Positions 23,132-34,629 of a stretch of 64,000 bases of DNA are shown here, one piece after another. The number at the start of each line of letters is the position of its first letter. Position 1 is the first letter of the stretch. Source of the DNA: Centroberyx gerrardi (lineage: Eukaryota > Chordata > Actinopteri > Beryciformes > Berycidae); NCBI RefSeq assembly GCF_048128805.1, contig NC_135998.1, forward strand, positions 15,599,656 to 15,663,655, given 5' to 3'. A program made the translations under genes and the position numbers. Below the pieces are notes generated by a model. It worked only from the letters and a program-made list of their open reading frames with translations. It searched no databases and had not been told where the DNA came from.

Positions 23132-23536
23132 CGTGTCCACCAAAGACCTATGAAAAAGGCGCTGGCGCTGTTTTCTCATTATTTCCTATGGAAAAGTTGC
23201 GCTTTCAGCGCTTACGACCCAAAACAGGTACCTCACCTCTTTTTAGTGTTTAGCACAGTGAGCGCTGGACCTGGACAATTTAAACTTTGTCTGAAGCGCA
23301 ACGCTCATCAATGTCACTTCAGAGTTCTGCCAACCAATAAGGATGAAGCAGCAACGGGATCAAGAGCCAACATCCTGCTGTTTTGTAGCTAATGTTAGCT
23401 AGGCTAACGTTTATCATAGCAACAACACCCAGAGACATCTTCTCATCTCCTCATTCCAGCGCTCACCTGATGCTGCCAAAGCGCTCAGCACCAGCGCTTC
23501 AAGCGCTGAGAGGTTGCTTGGTGGACACAGGCAGTA
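23132..23536. mobile_element. TIR-bounded non-autonomous DNA element (MITE)
   Basis: The left end CCGTGTCCACCAAAG and the right end CTTGGTGGACACAGG are inverted repeats with one or two mismatches. The insert interrupts the Rex1-like RT exactly between LEIT and GGPQGS codons. The interior is rich in AGCGCT words. The imperfect flanks CACTAAGA and CAGTAAAG could be a decayed 8-bp target duplication (hAT-like), but that is weak. Confidence 0.65.
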
Positions 23537-24036
23537 AAGGTGGTCCTCAAGGCTCTATTTCAGCACCTGTTTTATTCTCTATTTTTATAAACAATTTGAG
23601 AAAGGATATTCAGCTAGCCAAGATTCACTTATAGGCAGATGACACTGTCATCTATACAGTTGCTTCCTCCCTTAATCAAGCTGATACAGACCTCCAAATT
23701 GCTTTTCAGACACTACAATCTACACTTCACCAATTGAAGTGTGCTTAAATGCACAAAACATAATCACATAAATCATATACAGCCTGCACAAAATGTCACC
23801 ATCCTGACATTAGGGGAGACTGAATTAGAAAAGGCCTTGTCCTATAAGTATCTTGGCTTATGGATGGATGAAAAGCTATCCTTAATATTGAAAACCTTGT
23901 GAAGGCACATTTTTGTTTGTGTTAGACTACAGTGACATCCTGTATATGCATGCATCTTGCTCATTGCTACGCAAGCTAGATTCTGCTCATCATGCATCTC
24001 TGCGCTTCATGCCGAATGCTAAATTGCGCACTCATC

Positions 24037-25951
24037 TGTGATGACGGGCAGGAAGAGAGGACCCAACGCAGAAAACACACAGGAGGCAGGAGTGGCAGAA
24101 TAACTCAAGTGAGGTTTACTGGAGATCTTCAGGCATAGTACAAAAAACTAGAGAAAAGCGTTCAACTGAACAAATGCCTGGAAGCTAGTGTAGTAACAAA
24201 GTGACAGCAGATCAAAGCATATCCCACACTGAAGCACTGACAAAACAGGCAAGGGAACTTAAATAGGCTAGCACTAATGACAATATAAGACACATCCCCC
24301 TAGGGATGGCTCCCGATGTCCCTCCAGGGTGCTTGGGACGCCGTCGGTGGAAGTCAGCGATGAGGGCTGGGTCCAAGATGTGTCTGGCAGAACCCAACAG
24401 CGCTCTTCAGGACCATATCCCTCCCAATCCACCAGGTACTGGAGGCCTCTCCCACGGCGACGGACATCCAACAGGCACCTCACAGTATATGCCTCAGACC
24501 CATCAACTAGACGAGGGGGTGGTGGAGGGTTAACTGCAGGAGAAAGAGGGCTGGTAGAAACTGGTGACACGGGAGACATGGAACGTGGGATGGACCCGAA
24601 GGGAGCGTGGAAGCTGCAGGCGAACCGAAGAAGGGTTGATGATCCTGATGTCTTGAACGGACCAATGAACTTGGGAGCCAACTTGCGAGATCCTCCATTC
24701 TCCTTGCGGTGGTCTCCAAATCCTGGTTAACCCGCTCTGTCTGACCGTTGGTCTGGGGGTGGAAACCAGAGGAGAGGCTGGCTGAGGAACCCAGGAGGGA
24801 GCAGAAGGCCTTCCAGAATCGTGAGGAGAACTGGGGCCCACGGTCAGAAACAATGTCCTGGGGAAGTCCATGGATACGGAAGACATCCTGGATGAGAAGT
24901 TCAGCAGTCTCCTTGGCAGAAGGCAATTTAGGCAGAGCAATGAAATGAGCAGATTTGGAAAACCGATCAACAACTGTTAAAATGGCAGTGTTACCATCAG
25001 GAGGAGGCAGGCTGGTTACAAAGTCCACTGAAAGATGAGACCAAGGACGATGTGGAACAAGCAGTGGACGAAGAAGACCCGATGGACTGTCTGGGGGTCT
25101 TACTCTGGGCACAGGTGGAGCAAGCAGTGACAAAGGAACGTGTGTCCTTGGCCATGGTTGGCCACCAGAAGCGTCTGCACAGGAAGGCAAGGGTGCGACT
25201 TATTCCGGAATGGCAAGTCAGGTTGGAGTGCCCCCACTGGAGCACCTTAGACCTGACAGAACTGGGAACAAACAGATGGTTAATAGGACCATTGCCAGGA
25301 CCCGGTTCTTGAAGCTGGGCCCGCCTTACAACAGACTCAATCTCCCAGGAGACAGCAGCGACAATACGGGATGGAGGAAGGACAGACTCAGGATCACGGT
25401 TCTCCTCTGCTCGGCTGAACTGGCGGGGGAGAGCGTCTGGTTTACCATTCTTAGATCCAGGGCGATATGACAAGGCAAAGTCAAAACGGTTGAAAAACAG
25501 GGCCCACCTGGCTTGCCTTGAGTTTAGTTGCTTGGCACTCTGAATGTATGCCAGGTTTTTATAGTCCGTCCAAACCAAGAAGGGGTGCTCAGCTCCCTCC
25601 AGCCAATGCTTCCACTCCTCCAGAGCCAACTTCACAGTGAGTAGTTCCAATATCATAATTGCGCTCAGCTGGCTCAAGTCGGCGAGAGAAGAAGGCACAG
25701 GGATGGAGCTTCCGGTTCTTGGGAGAGCGCTGAGATAAAACAGCTCCAACACCAACATCTGAGGCATCGACCTCCACGAGCACTAATGACAATATAAGAC
25801 ACAGCTGGGTGATGAGGAGACAAGATGCAGCTGAGATGATGACACTGGCTGGAGAACCCACCAGCGACCTCTGGTGGGCAAACAGGGAAACCCAGGAGCT
25901 GAAAGCAGAGAGAGAGAGAGACTAGGGAGATGAAGACACATGGCCGTGACA
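24037..25951 (-). mobile_element. Deleted chromodomain gypsy LTR retrotransposon with 6-bp target duplication
   Basis: Flanked by CTCATC on both sides (24031-24036 and 25952-25957), with element ends TGTGATGACG...GGCCGTGACA, the TG...CA form of LTRs. Minus-strand coding pieces run RNase H (25861-25590, [16 protein letters not shown]), the HHCC zinc-binding domain (near 25170, [14 protein letters not shown]), integrase core (near 25050-24700, [11 protein letters not shown] and [14 protein letters not shown]) and a chromodomain (near 24420, [16 protein letters not shown]). Gag, protease and most RT are absent and several frameshifts separate the domains. The LTRs are partial and complementary (left LTR 24037-24295; right LTR part 25779-25951) and share only about 25 bases. 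It cannot code for its own movement. Confidence 0.88.
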
Positions 25952-26239
25952 CTCATCACTGTAGCCTTTATGTTTGGTTAGTTGGACTTCACTGTAACTA
26001 CATAGGAAGCTTCACATATCTCTTTATCTACAAAACTGTTCTTGGTAAGCTTCCTTCCTATCTCTGCAACATGTTATCCCTTGCCTCAAACAGCTAACAC
26101 ACTAGATCCACAAGGTGGTTGCTCTATAATGTGCCTAGGGTAAACTTTGATTTTGGTAAAACTGCCTTCACTCATTATCTACCCTGGGCATGGAATAACC
26201 TACATAATCTTTCCAGGAACATTGTAACCAGTGTCTCCA

Positions 26240-29200
26240 CCAGTGGTGCTAACTAGTATTTTAAGTAAACGTATGGAAAGGGTCATATTCAATCACTTAT
26301 CAACATCTGTTGCTGAATGGTTTGACCCACTTCACTTTGCATATAGGAAGGACCGTGGCACTGGGGAAGCAACTTAATGAATACTGTTATTAAACATATA
26401 CAGCAGTCTAAATGCTATGCTAGGTTCTTATTTATAGATTTTAGTTCATCTTTTAATTGTATGAAGAAACATACCCTGGTTAAAAGGCTTGGTGACCTGA
26501 ATGTTAACAGTAATATATATCATATGTACGTCACTATGGATAAAATAGTCTGCCAAATGGGAAATTGTAAATTGTAAATTGTAATATTATCCAGTGGATA
26601 AAAGAGTTCCTTATAGACCACAGACAGTGACCTGTAATGGTATTATTTCTGACTATTGTTGTTTTGAAGACAGGAGCACCTCAAGGTTGTGTGCTATCAC
26701 CAGTTTTGTTTTCTTTATATACAAATGCTGATGATATGGTATTAGTCAGTTTACTACAGGAATGGGACACAGACAGAGAGTCTACATGTTTTCACCATAT
26801 TGGTGATCTCATTAAATGGTGCAAAGACAGTGCTCTGTTCATTCATGAAAGTAAGACAAAGCACTTACGCCACTACAAGAACGCCCTCTCCACTGCCAAA
26901 TCCTCGTACTATTCCAACCTCATCAGTACTGGTAAAGGCAACACTAGAGCCCTCTTCTCGACAGTCAGCCACCTACTTCAGCCTCCTAGAACCCTCCCTC
27001 TAAATATCTCCACTGACCACTGCACTGCCTTTCTGCAATTCTTCAACACCAAAATCAACACCATCCACCTACAGCTGGCCTCGTCATGCACTTCCCCAGG
27101 GGACCCACCTTGGATGGTTACCACGGGCCAACCACTCATCAGCTCCCTCTCCAACTTCACCCTAGCAACGGAACACACCATCTCTGAGCTCATCCTTAAA
27201 GCCAAATCCACTACCTGTCAGCTTGATCCCCTCCCCACTACCCTCGTCAAAGCCTGTTTGCCATCCATTTCCCCCATGATCACAAAAATAATTAACTCCT
27301 CCCTCACCTCTGGAACTGTACCCCCCACTCTCAAAATGGCTGCAATTACACCCACCCTCAAAAAACCCAGTGCTGACCCAGCTGACCTGAACCATTACAG
27401 GCCCATCTCCAACCTTCCCTTCATTTCCAAAACTCTTGAGAAGGTGGTCGCTGCACTCAAACAACCTCCATGAGCCCTTCCAATCTGGTTTTCGCCCCAA
27501 ACACAGTACTGAAACAGCCCTGGTTAAAATCACCAACAACTTCCTCCGTGCAGCTGACTCTGGACTGCTTACCATCCTTATCCTCCTTGACCTCAGTGCT
27601 GCCTTTGACACCATCTCCCACCCACTACTCCTGGAGCGCCTGGCTGACATTGGGACTGGTGCTGCACTCTCCTGGTTCTCGTCTTATCTCACTGACAGAC
27701 AACAGTATGTCCAACTGAGGAACCACAGGTCAAGGTGTTCTGCTGTTCCACTGGGTGTCCCCCAGGGGTCAGTACTGGGTCCACTCCTATTCATCATCTA
27801 CCTCCTTCCCCTGGGCACAATCTTCCGTCACCATGGTGTCCACTTTCATTGCTACGCTGATGATACTCAGGTCTACATCTCCACTAAACCCACCACTGCC
27901 CTTCCTCCCACCCCCCTCACCACCTGCCTCCAGGACATCAGGAGCTGGATGAGCAGGAACTTTCTGAAGCTCAATGGCAGCAAAACTGAGGCCCTGCTCA
28001 TTGGCTCCAAAACCACCCTTTCCAAAGCCCAAAACACCAAAGCTCTAAACATCATCATTGATGGCTTCCCTGTACCCCTCTCCAGCCAAGTCAAGAGCCT
28101 CGGTGTCATTCTGGATAGCACCCTTTCCTTTGCACCTCACATAAAAAACATCACCCGGACTGCTTTCTTCCACCTCCACAACATTTCCACACTCCGCCCA
28201 TCCCTGTCTCAATCCAGCACTGAAGTCTTGGTCCACGCATTCGTCACATCCCGGATTGACTACTGTAATGCTGTTCGCTCTGGCCTTCCCACCAAACTGC
28301 TTAACAGGCTTCAAATCATTCAGAACTTGGCTGCCCGGATCATTACTTGCACCAAATCATCTGACCACATCACCCCCATTCTCATCCAACTACACTGGCT
28401 CCTTGTTCAATACCGAATCGACTATAAAGACCTCCTGCTCACCTTCAAAGCCCTCCACAACCTAGCCCCCACTTATCTCTCTGACCTCCTCCAGGATTAC
28501 ATCCCCTCCCGCTCCTTGCGCTCATCCTCAGCTGGTCTCCTGACCATCCCCACCCCACGCCTCAGCACCATGGGTGCTAGGGCTTTCAGCTGCACTGCTC
28601 CCAGGCTTTGGAACTCCCTGCCCCCACACATTAGACAGTCTGATACCATAACAGCATTCAAATCCCACCTCAAAACTCACCTGTTCAAACTCGCCTACTC
28701 ACTGTAATCCTCACTGTACTGTGCGTTTCCCCTTTTATCCTTACAGTTTTACTGTTTTTATTCCCCCTCCTATACGTGTCTGCCCACCCTATGTCACTTG
28801 TTTTGTCTATGCTGGTGTCGTTGCCATGTTTCGCTGTTTTTACCTGTTCGAGTGTGTTTCTTTTTTTTTATGCATTGTTAGGCGACCTTGGGTGTCCTGA
28901 AAGGCGCCCTCAAATAAAATGTATTATTATTATTATTATTATTATTATTAAGACAAAGTAGCGGGTTATCCGCAGCAACCTTGATCCACTCCACTCCTTT
29001 CAACCAGTTCTGGTTAACAACCATCTTGTACAGGTAGTGGAGGAGTTTAAGTACTTAGGAATCTTTTTTGACTGAATACTGAATACATTTTTAAGAAAGC
29101 AATGCCACATTTGTATCTGTTAAGGAAACTATCTTCTTATGACATTAGAGTTGGTTTACAAAAGCCTTATTGAGAACATTTTACCTTTTAATATGTCAAC

Positions 29201-29615
29201 ATGTGAACTTGGGGGCCAGGAACAGAAATAAATTGACCAGAATTGTAAATATGGCAGGCAAAATGATAGGAAAAGAGTAGAGACAGTATATATAACGATC
29301 AGACCGGACGTAAGGCCGAACAAATTGTGTCCAAATTGTGATCCAACACACTCACCCTCTCAGTAATTTGTTTTGTTGCCATCTGGGAGGCAGTATAGAG
29401 CTGTAAGAGCAACCAAGAATGTGTACAAAAGGTCCTTCATCCCAAATGCAATCACCTTACTGAACTCCTAACTCCTAACTTGGAATTGTTGGTTATGTAT
29501 ATTGTTTCTGTGTGCTGTATTTATTTATTGTGTTGTGTCACATCTTAACCAACCTGTGAAGCCAAAGGGAAATTTCCACTGCGGTGGACAATAAAGTTCT
29601 ATTCTATTCTAACTG
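26240..29615 (+). mobile_element. Second LINE family (jockey/CR1-like RT), split by L2
   Basis: Left part (26240-26861): RT motifs FLFIDFSSSFNC (near 26425) and TGAPQGCVLSPVLFSLYTN (near 26670), then DDMVLV. Right part (28950-29615): EEFKYLGIFFD (near 29045), a LRKLSS motif and a 3' end GGACAATAAAGTTC followed by a TTCTA-type tail. The parts flank an L2 insertion and would be contiguous without it. Stops and a small deletion before the DD motif show it is dead. Confidence 0.75.
26862..28949 (+). mobile_element. 5'-truncated L2 LINE with exact 9-bp target duplication
   Basis: AAGACAAAG occurs at 26853-26861 and again at 28950-28958, bounding 2,088 bp that end in an (ATT)n tail (28922-28949). 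The insert begins in the linker region and encodes an L2 reverse transcriptase: [20 protein letters not shown] (near 27395), QSGFRPKHSTETAL, LDLSAAFDTISHPLLLERL, GVPQGSVLGPLLF, CYADDTQVYIS and a C-terminal domain ending in AYSL at 28707. Only one frame break is evident, near 27440, where a few codons of the consensus are missing. The catalytic YADD is present. This is the youngest-looking LINE in the window. Confidence 0.92.
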
Positions 29616-30066
29616 TGTTTAATAAGACAAGGCTGCTCTATGTGCACTTGGTGAATTGTTGTAATCTATATCACGTGTTTTATGTGTGGTGTGTAGTGCA
29701 AGTAGTTATTGATGGTGCCTGATATCAATACTAATTTAGAGTTATCTTTGCTTGCAGTGATGTTGATGTAGATTAGTCCGTCTTTTGTCAGACTCCTTTA
29801 GCACACGTGTCACGACCACGTAGTCCATGAAGTCCACTTTCGACAGAGTTGCATGTGGTTTTGTTGTGATCAGGTGAGGGGTGTGTTACCTTGCGAGGCA
29901 GCTGGATTCGCGAGATCACGATCATGCGAGAATCCATTTTGCCAGGCTTCAAGTTATGCGTTTGTGGCCGAACCACAGTGGTTCGGACCAATCAGCGTCC
30001 TATGAGGGCAGCTACGGCCGTGGTTTAGGTGTGACGACAGCGAGAAGCGACTGTTCATTCGCAACA
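29616..30066. other. Upstream region of the RecQ-like fragment
   Basis: No gene. It shares word order with 4.88-5.69 kb (see that entry), so it is likely the 5' part of a dispersed element. Confidence 0.4.
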
Positions 30067-30240
30067 ATGGTGGCTCCTAAAGAGGCTAGCGTAGATGCTG
30101 CTATAACATCAGTTATTTCTGAACTGGAGAGTATTTCTTCATTGAAAGAAGAGCAAAGAACGGCACTGAAGGCTTTTCTGGATGGATAAGATGTTTTCGC
30201 TCTTCTCCCGACTGGCTTCGGCAAGAGTTTGACAAGAATC
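30067..30240 (+). pseudogene. RecQ-like DNA helicase N-terminal fragment
   Basis: An ATG at 30067 opens a 41-codon frame (VDAAITSVISELESISSLKE) that meets TAA at 30187-30189. The same frame continues with DVFALLPTGFGKSL, which is helicase motif I (Walker A) in the form used by RecQ-family helicases. Similarity stops after about 30228. Spacing from the coil-like N-terminus to motif I suggests a RecQ-like protein of the type found in many repeat copies in fish genomes. The stop replaces one codon between LDG and DVF, and the rest of the helicase is missing. Host gene origin or element origin cannot be decided here. Confidence 0.65.
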
Positions 30241-30860
30241 GTCTACCGACATGCTAACTACATAGTTTGTTGTTGTACATCATATGGTTCGTTGATCTGA
30301 TTGGTTGAAGTTAGCCCGTGATAGACGATGATAGACAGATGGTTCATCCAATCACCTGCCAAGTTTTTTTTGAAAGTGCCTGCCCTTTTCCAAACAGTTT
30401 CCAAGGACGACTTCCCAGATGGATGGTTTGTATCATGATTGAATGTGTTTTGTATGTGTTTATGAGTGTGGACTATGTGCGCATGCGATAGAAGGCCCAG
30501 TGCCGCAGTCTTACAAACAAAAATAGACATTTGATGCATGCATCCAAAGTTAACAAATCAAACCAAAATGGCACACAAAGTTCAAGAAAAACATTTGCCA
30601 AACAAAAACTGCATTTAACCAAATAATAGTTTGTGTAACAATATATGATTTAAGGTAAAGGTAGAAGACAATTTCTCAGTGGTGTACACCAGCATCCAAA
30701 CTGTGCACCTGTGCATAATTACTGCCAACTCGTGCTGTCACAGTACTAATCTTAATCATTTCCTGTCACTGCTGCTGGTAAACAATCTTAATCATTTCCT
30801 GTCACTGCTGCTGGTAAACACGGGGGTGGGGGTGGGGGAGGGGTGGGCTCCCCCCCCCCC
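30241..30860. other. Non-coding spacer with tandem duplication and G/C tracts
   Basis: Two copies of a 36-bp unit (begins AATCTTAATCATTTCC) lie at about 30748-30820. They are followed by a G-rich run (30821-30846) and a 14-15-base C run (30850-30864). No gene. Confidence 0.7.
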
Positions 30861-30864
30861 CCCT

Positions 30865-31525
30865 CAGAAACACAAATTGATGGGCACATTTGCTGCATGT
30901 CTTAAAGACATCAGTGCTTGGATGTCTGTGCACCACGTCAAGCTCAATCTTGACAAGACGGAGCTACTCTTTCTCACAGGGAAAGACTGCCCTCACACAG
31001 ACCTCTCCATCAACATCGAGAACACCACTGTGTTGCCCTCTCAGACTGCCAAGAACCGAGGGGTGATCCTGGACAACCAGCTGTCCTGCTCTGCCTATAT
31101 TGCAGCGACAACTAGCTCCTGTAGGTTCTCCCTCTGTAACATCCGCAAAATTCACCGGTTCCTTACGAGGGAAGTGGCACAACTCCTGGTACAGGCACTT
31201 GTCATCTTGTCACCGCCTGGACTACAGCAACGCTCTTCTGGCTGTGCTACATGCCTCTGCCATCAGACCTTTACAGCACATTCAGAACACTGCAGCCCAT
31301 CTGGTGTTCAACCAACCAAAATTCTCTCACATCACTCCCCTCTTCCGGTCACTTCACTGGCTTCTCATCTCTGCTCGCATCAAATTTAAGACACTGGTAC
31401 TCGCCTACAGGGCAGTGTACATCAGACTGCCCCTCCCTATCTACAGTCACTGGTCAGGTTCCAAACCCCGCTTTGTTTGCTCTGCTCCACCCTTGCAGTC
31501 AATTTTGACCATGTTCCGTGTTTGA
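30865..31525 (+). mobile_element. L2-type LINE C-terminal fragment
   Basis: Encodes the post-RT region LKDISAWMSVHHVKLNLDKT (near 30900), then CRFSLCNIRKIHRFL and, after a frameshift near 31200, RLDYSNALLAVLHASAIRPL and FRSLHWLLISARIKFKTLVL. It is typical of L2-group LINEs but a different family from 26.9-28.9 kb. Broken. Confidence 0.75.
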
Positions 31526-31734
31526 TATGTGCCTGTGAGATAGCCAGAGGGTCTTGAGTGAAGTACTGTAGGAGGCTGACTCAGAAGGTGGACATGTATT
31601 TACAGTGCAACCAAGAGTGCAACACAAGAAAAATGAAAATAAAAAAACTGAAGACTTAAAGAACAGAGGATAACTCAACTCATATCAATACTAAATCAAA
31701 ACTAGGATACTGTCGGGGGCCGACAGCAAGGGTA

Positions 31735-32010
31735 TATCCCCGAAATTCCCCAATCCTCGAAGGCCCCATTAAGTCAAATGTAATAAAAAGCCATTCAATA
31801 ATCACACAATAAGACTCCAGGGTTAATCTTCCCAATTATATTGGTTGTATGTCCCAACTGTTTTTATTTCGCCAAATAATAAAATTTTTCCTTCTGGGCT
31901 AATCTAAAAGTAGATTATCTAAAGTTAATTATATTATTATTCTTCCTAAACACTCCAAAATGAATGGATATAATCCTCTAGGGATTGTCTCCCCAATATT
32001 AACTATTTTT
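31735..32010 (-). repeat. Dispersed repeat, inverted mate of 21856-22115
   Basis: Reverse-complement match to 21.86-22.12 kb, from CCCGAAATTCCCCAATCC to AGGGATTGTCTCCCCAATA, with one internal AT-rich length difference near 31.92-31.95 kb. Confidence 0.7.
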
Positions 32011-32864
32011 TAACTCTCAATAATAATATAATAATAATAAGAATCTTTTCAAATTTGGTATGGACATTGATGACCCCTAGAGGAAGAACTCTATTGATTT
32101 TGATGTGTTTATGATTATTATAACTATTATTAATTAACTGATTAAATTAATCTCCATGCTATTTGGACCCATATCTCACCAATGGTGCATTATATTGTAT
32201 TGAAATTTGTCAAGAGAATTGTTCAGGCAATTGTGGAGATTTGTAGGAAATTTGCACTTTCTGTGATTATTATTAATAAATTAATTAATTAATTTTTGTA
32301 CTGGTACTTTTTTAAAAAATTATTATTGTTTTTCTCTTTGGGCTCAATTTGCTGTGAGATGGTAAATGCTAGAGCCATGAAACTTTGCACCATGATCTAG
32401 TATGGCTTCAATTAGACCCACATGAAATATGACCCCCATCGTCCTGATGGTGGCGCTATAATTAAAGGTCAAAAATATTAAGTTTAAAGTGCTGTATCTC
32501 CCACACCATTTGTCCGATTTACATGAAACTTGGTACACATATCTACCTAACCGTACTCTACAAATTTGCCATAAGGACCCTCAAGGTTCGCTTGGAAATT
32601 TTTTGAGATATTTTGAATTATTTGAAAAACACATTTTTAACATCTCCTAATACACTGTTTGACCGATTACCACCAAAATCGGCCAGTAGCATCTATGGTC
32701 CTACGCTCTTTAAATTTTGTTTATAGATTGTTGATATCTACTGTAGTTTTGAAGATATTAACTCTTAAAGTTGTGAAGGAGGCGTGGCCTATAAGCTAAA
32801 TTGTTGTAACTTTGTGATAGATGGTCCAATCATCATGAAACTTGGACAACATGTTCAGATATAA
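32011..32864. repeat. AT-rich spacer and anonymous dispersed repeat
   Basis: 32010-32330 is very AT-rich. 32340-32860 repeats phrases such as CATGAAACTTGG and ACATGAAACTTGGTACACA at intervals, the style of an anonymous fish dispersed repeat. No gene. Confidence 0.45.
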
Positions 32865-34625
32865 TAAATGAATTTCATAAACATTACTGAAAGATTCCAA
32901 ATTACACGGGGAGTTCGTCGAGGCTGCCATATCTCTCCTTTCCTATTTTTAATTGTTGTTGAAATACTATCTTTAAAAATATTTAAATGTCCTGATATCA
33001 AAGGTATTAACATATTTGGGGAAGAAATAAAGATCTCCCAACTAGCAGGTGACACTTTGTTTCTTAAAAACAAAGATCAAATGCCCTCAGTAATTAAGGT
33101 TACTGACAGCTTTGCATTGGCATCCGACTTAAAAATCAACATTTCCAAATGTGAGATTCTGTCTATATAACACAATACAGTCAAGCATGAATGACATTCC
33201 AGTCAAAGATTGCATCAAATATTTAGGTATACACATAGCTAGGATTTTTTTAGACGACACAAGAATTCCTTGCCAAAACTTAAAAAAAACAAACATGATC
33301 TTTAATAAGTGGCCCCAAACAGACTTGTCCAATAGAGTTCTCTAATCCAAAGCAGGCCTTTCAAGATTTGTTAAAAAAGTCAAAAAGTCACATTTTATTT
33401 GTATAGCACATTTCATACAAAAAGCAACACAATGTGCTTCACAAGGCGAAGAGCAATACATGTAAAATAAGAAATATACACGTCAGCAGGGGAATTCAGA
33501 GCCTTATATACAAGTAGGAGGATTTTAAAATCAATTCTAGTATTTACCGCAAGCCAATGCAAGGATTTAAGAACAGGTGTAATGTGATCATTTTTCTTGG
33601 TCCTGCATGGTCCTGGTTAAAATTATCCTGTTCTATCTTTAGAAGTTCAGGATTCTATATGTAAAGATTTCAATTCTTCCTTTGTTAATTTCATTTGGAA
33701 GAGCAAGCATCAGCATTTTAAAAAGAAGTGTTTCTAAATGGAAAAAGGAGGAAGGAGGCCTGGATGTGAGGGACTTTAGTAAATAATATCTTTAAATTAA
33801 TTAAATTAATCTTTAAATTTATCAAATGGCTCAAAAAATGTCTAGAAAACCCTGAATCTATTTGGTATTTTATTCCCAATCATATTTTCAAGAAAATAGG
33901 TGGTCAATAAGTTGACCTTTTCTCCTTCAAAACTTCCAGTTTTACGAACAAGCCCTCTGAGCTTGGAAATTGTGTTACATTCACAGTTTTTCCCCAAATA
34001 AAGCAATTATTTGGAATAATGAATGTGTTACAGTCAGGAATAAATCAATCTTTCTTGAGAACTGGTATGTTAGAAACATGAATTTACTCCTCCTTTAATC
34101 CTTTAAGCTATGAAACATTTATAGCAACCAATAATTTCCCTGTTACTTTTAAGGAATTCAATAAGATGATCAAAGCCATACCTATGATACTATTGATGAA
34201 GTCTCATATAGAAGGTAATGGGATAAATAATGTGTCTCCCAAGCTCTTTATTTGAGATATTGATATTATGGAAAAGAAATGTAATAAACATATTAGAGGG
34301 GTCATTCAAAGAAAACACAGAATTGTTCCTAGAGGTCTGCTTGTCTGGTCCTCTGTGTTTCATTATATTAAGCGAAAAAAGCATGGTTAATGCCTTTCAA
34401 GTTTAGTATCTCAAAGCAATGAAGTCCATTTCAAGATATTACATAATATTTATCCCTCTAATTTATATGTTTCTAAATATGCCAATGTTGACCATAAATG
34501 TACCTTTTGGAAGGCTGACCCTGAGTCAATCAGTCAGCCATTTATTTTTTGATTGTACAATCACCAATACACTCTGGCAAGAGTTCACGCATTATATTGA
34601 GGGAAAAATTATCCTTGTAAAATGC
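32865..34625 (+). mobile_element. L1/Tx1-like LINE fragment with mutated catalytic site
   Basis: 32868-33170 encodes RGVRRGCHISPFLFLIVVEI and then LAGDTLFLK, where L1/Tx1 RTs have LADDT; 33181-33345 continues with CIKYLGIHIA. After an inserted retroposon (33370-33615) the C-terminal region resumes (SFVNFIWKSKHQHF near 33690) and reaches a SHLFFDC-type motif near 34540. Stops and frameshifts are frequent. Confidence 0.75.
33370..33615 (-). mobile_element. SINE/LINE-tail-like insert in the L1 fragment
   Basis: CACATTTTATTTGTATAGCA and AATGTGCTTCACAAGGCG are the reverse complement of a common fish retroposon 3' region. It interrupts the L1-like reading. Exact ends are not defined. Confidence 0.5.
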
Positions 34626-34629
34626 TCCA

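Larger units (their letters stand above)
22123..26238 (+). mobile_element. Rex1-like LINE, split by two later insertions
   Basis: The linker (WFSDEITSLF-like, near 22220), RT motifs (RPISKLPV near 22755; LFVDLSKAFDSVDHELL at 22940-22995; GGPQGSISAPVLFSIFINN near 23540; ADDTVIYTV near 23635) and a C-terminal region (25958-26230) are in LINE order. A TIR element separates the RT at about 23130-23536, and a gypsy element occupies 24037-25951. Multiple stops and frameshifts show it is dead. A second, shorter copy lies at 53.64-54.30 kb. The Rex1 assignment rests on the motif style and fish context; a neighbouring CR1-group family is possible. Confidence 0.75.

Noticed and set aside
30679..31389. 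A 236-aa plus-strand protein gene
   Set aside because: Its start lies in tandem repeats and a G/C tract, and the rest is a frameshifted L2 LINE C-terminal region.
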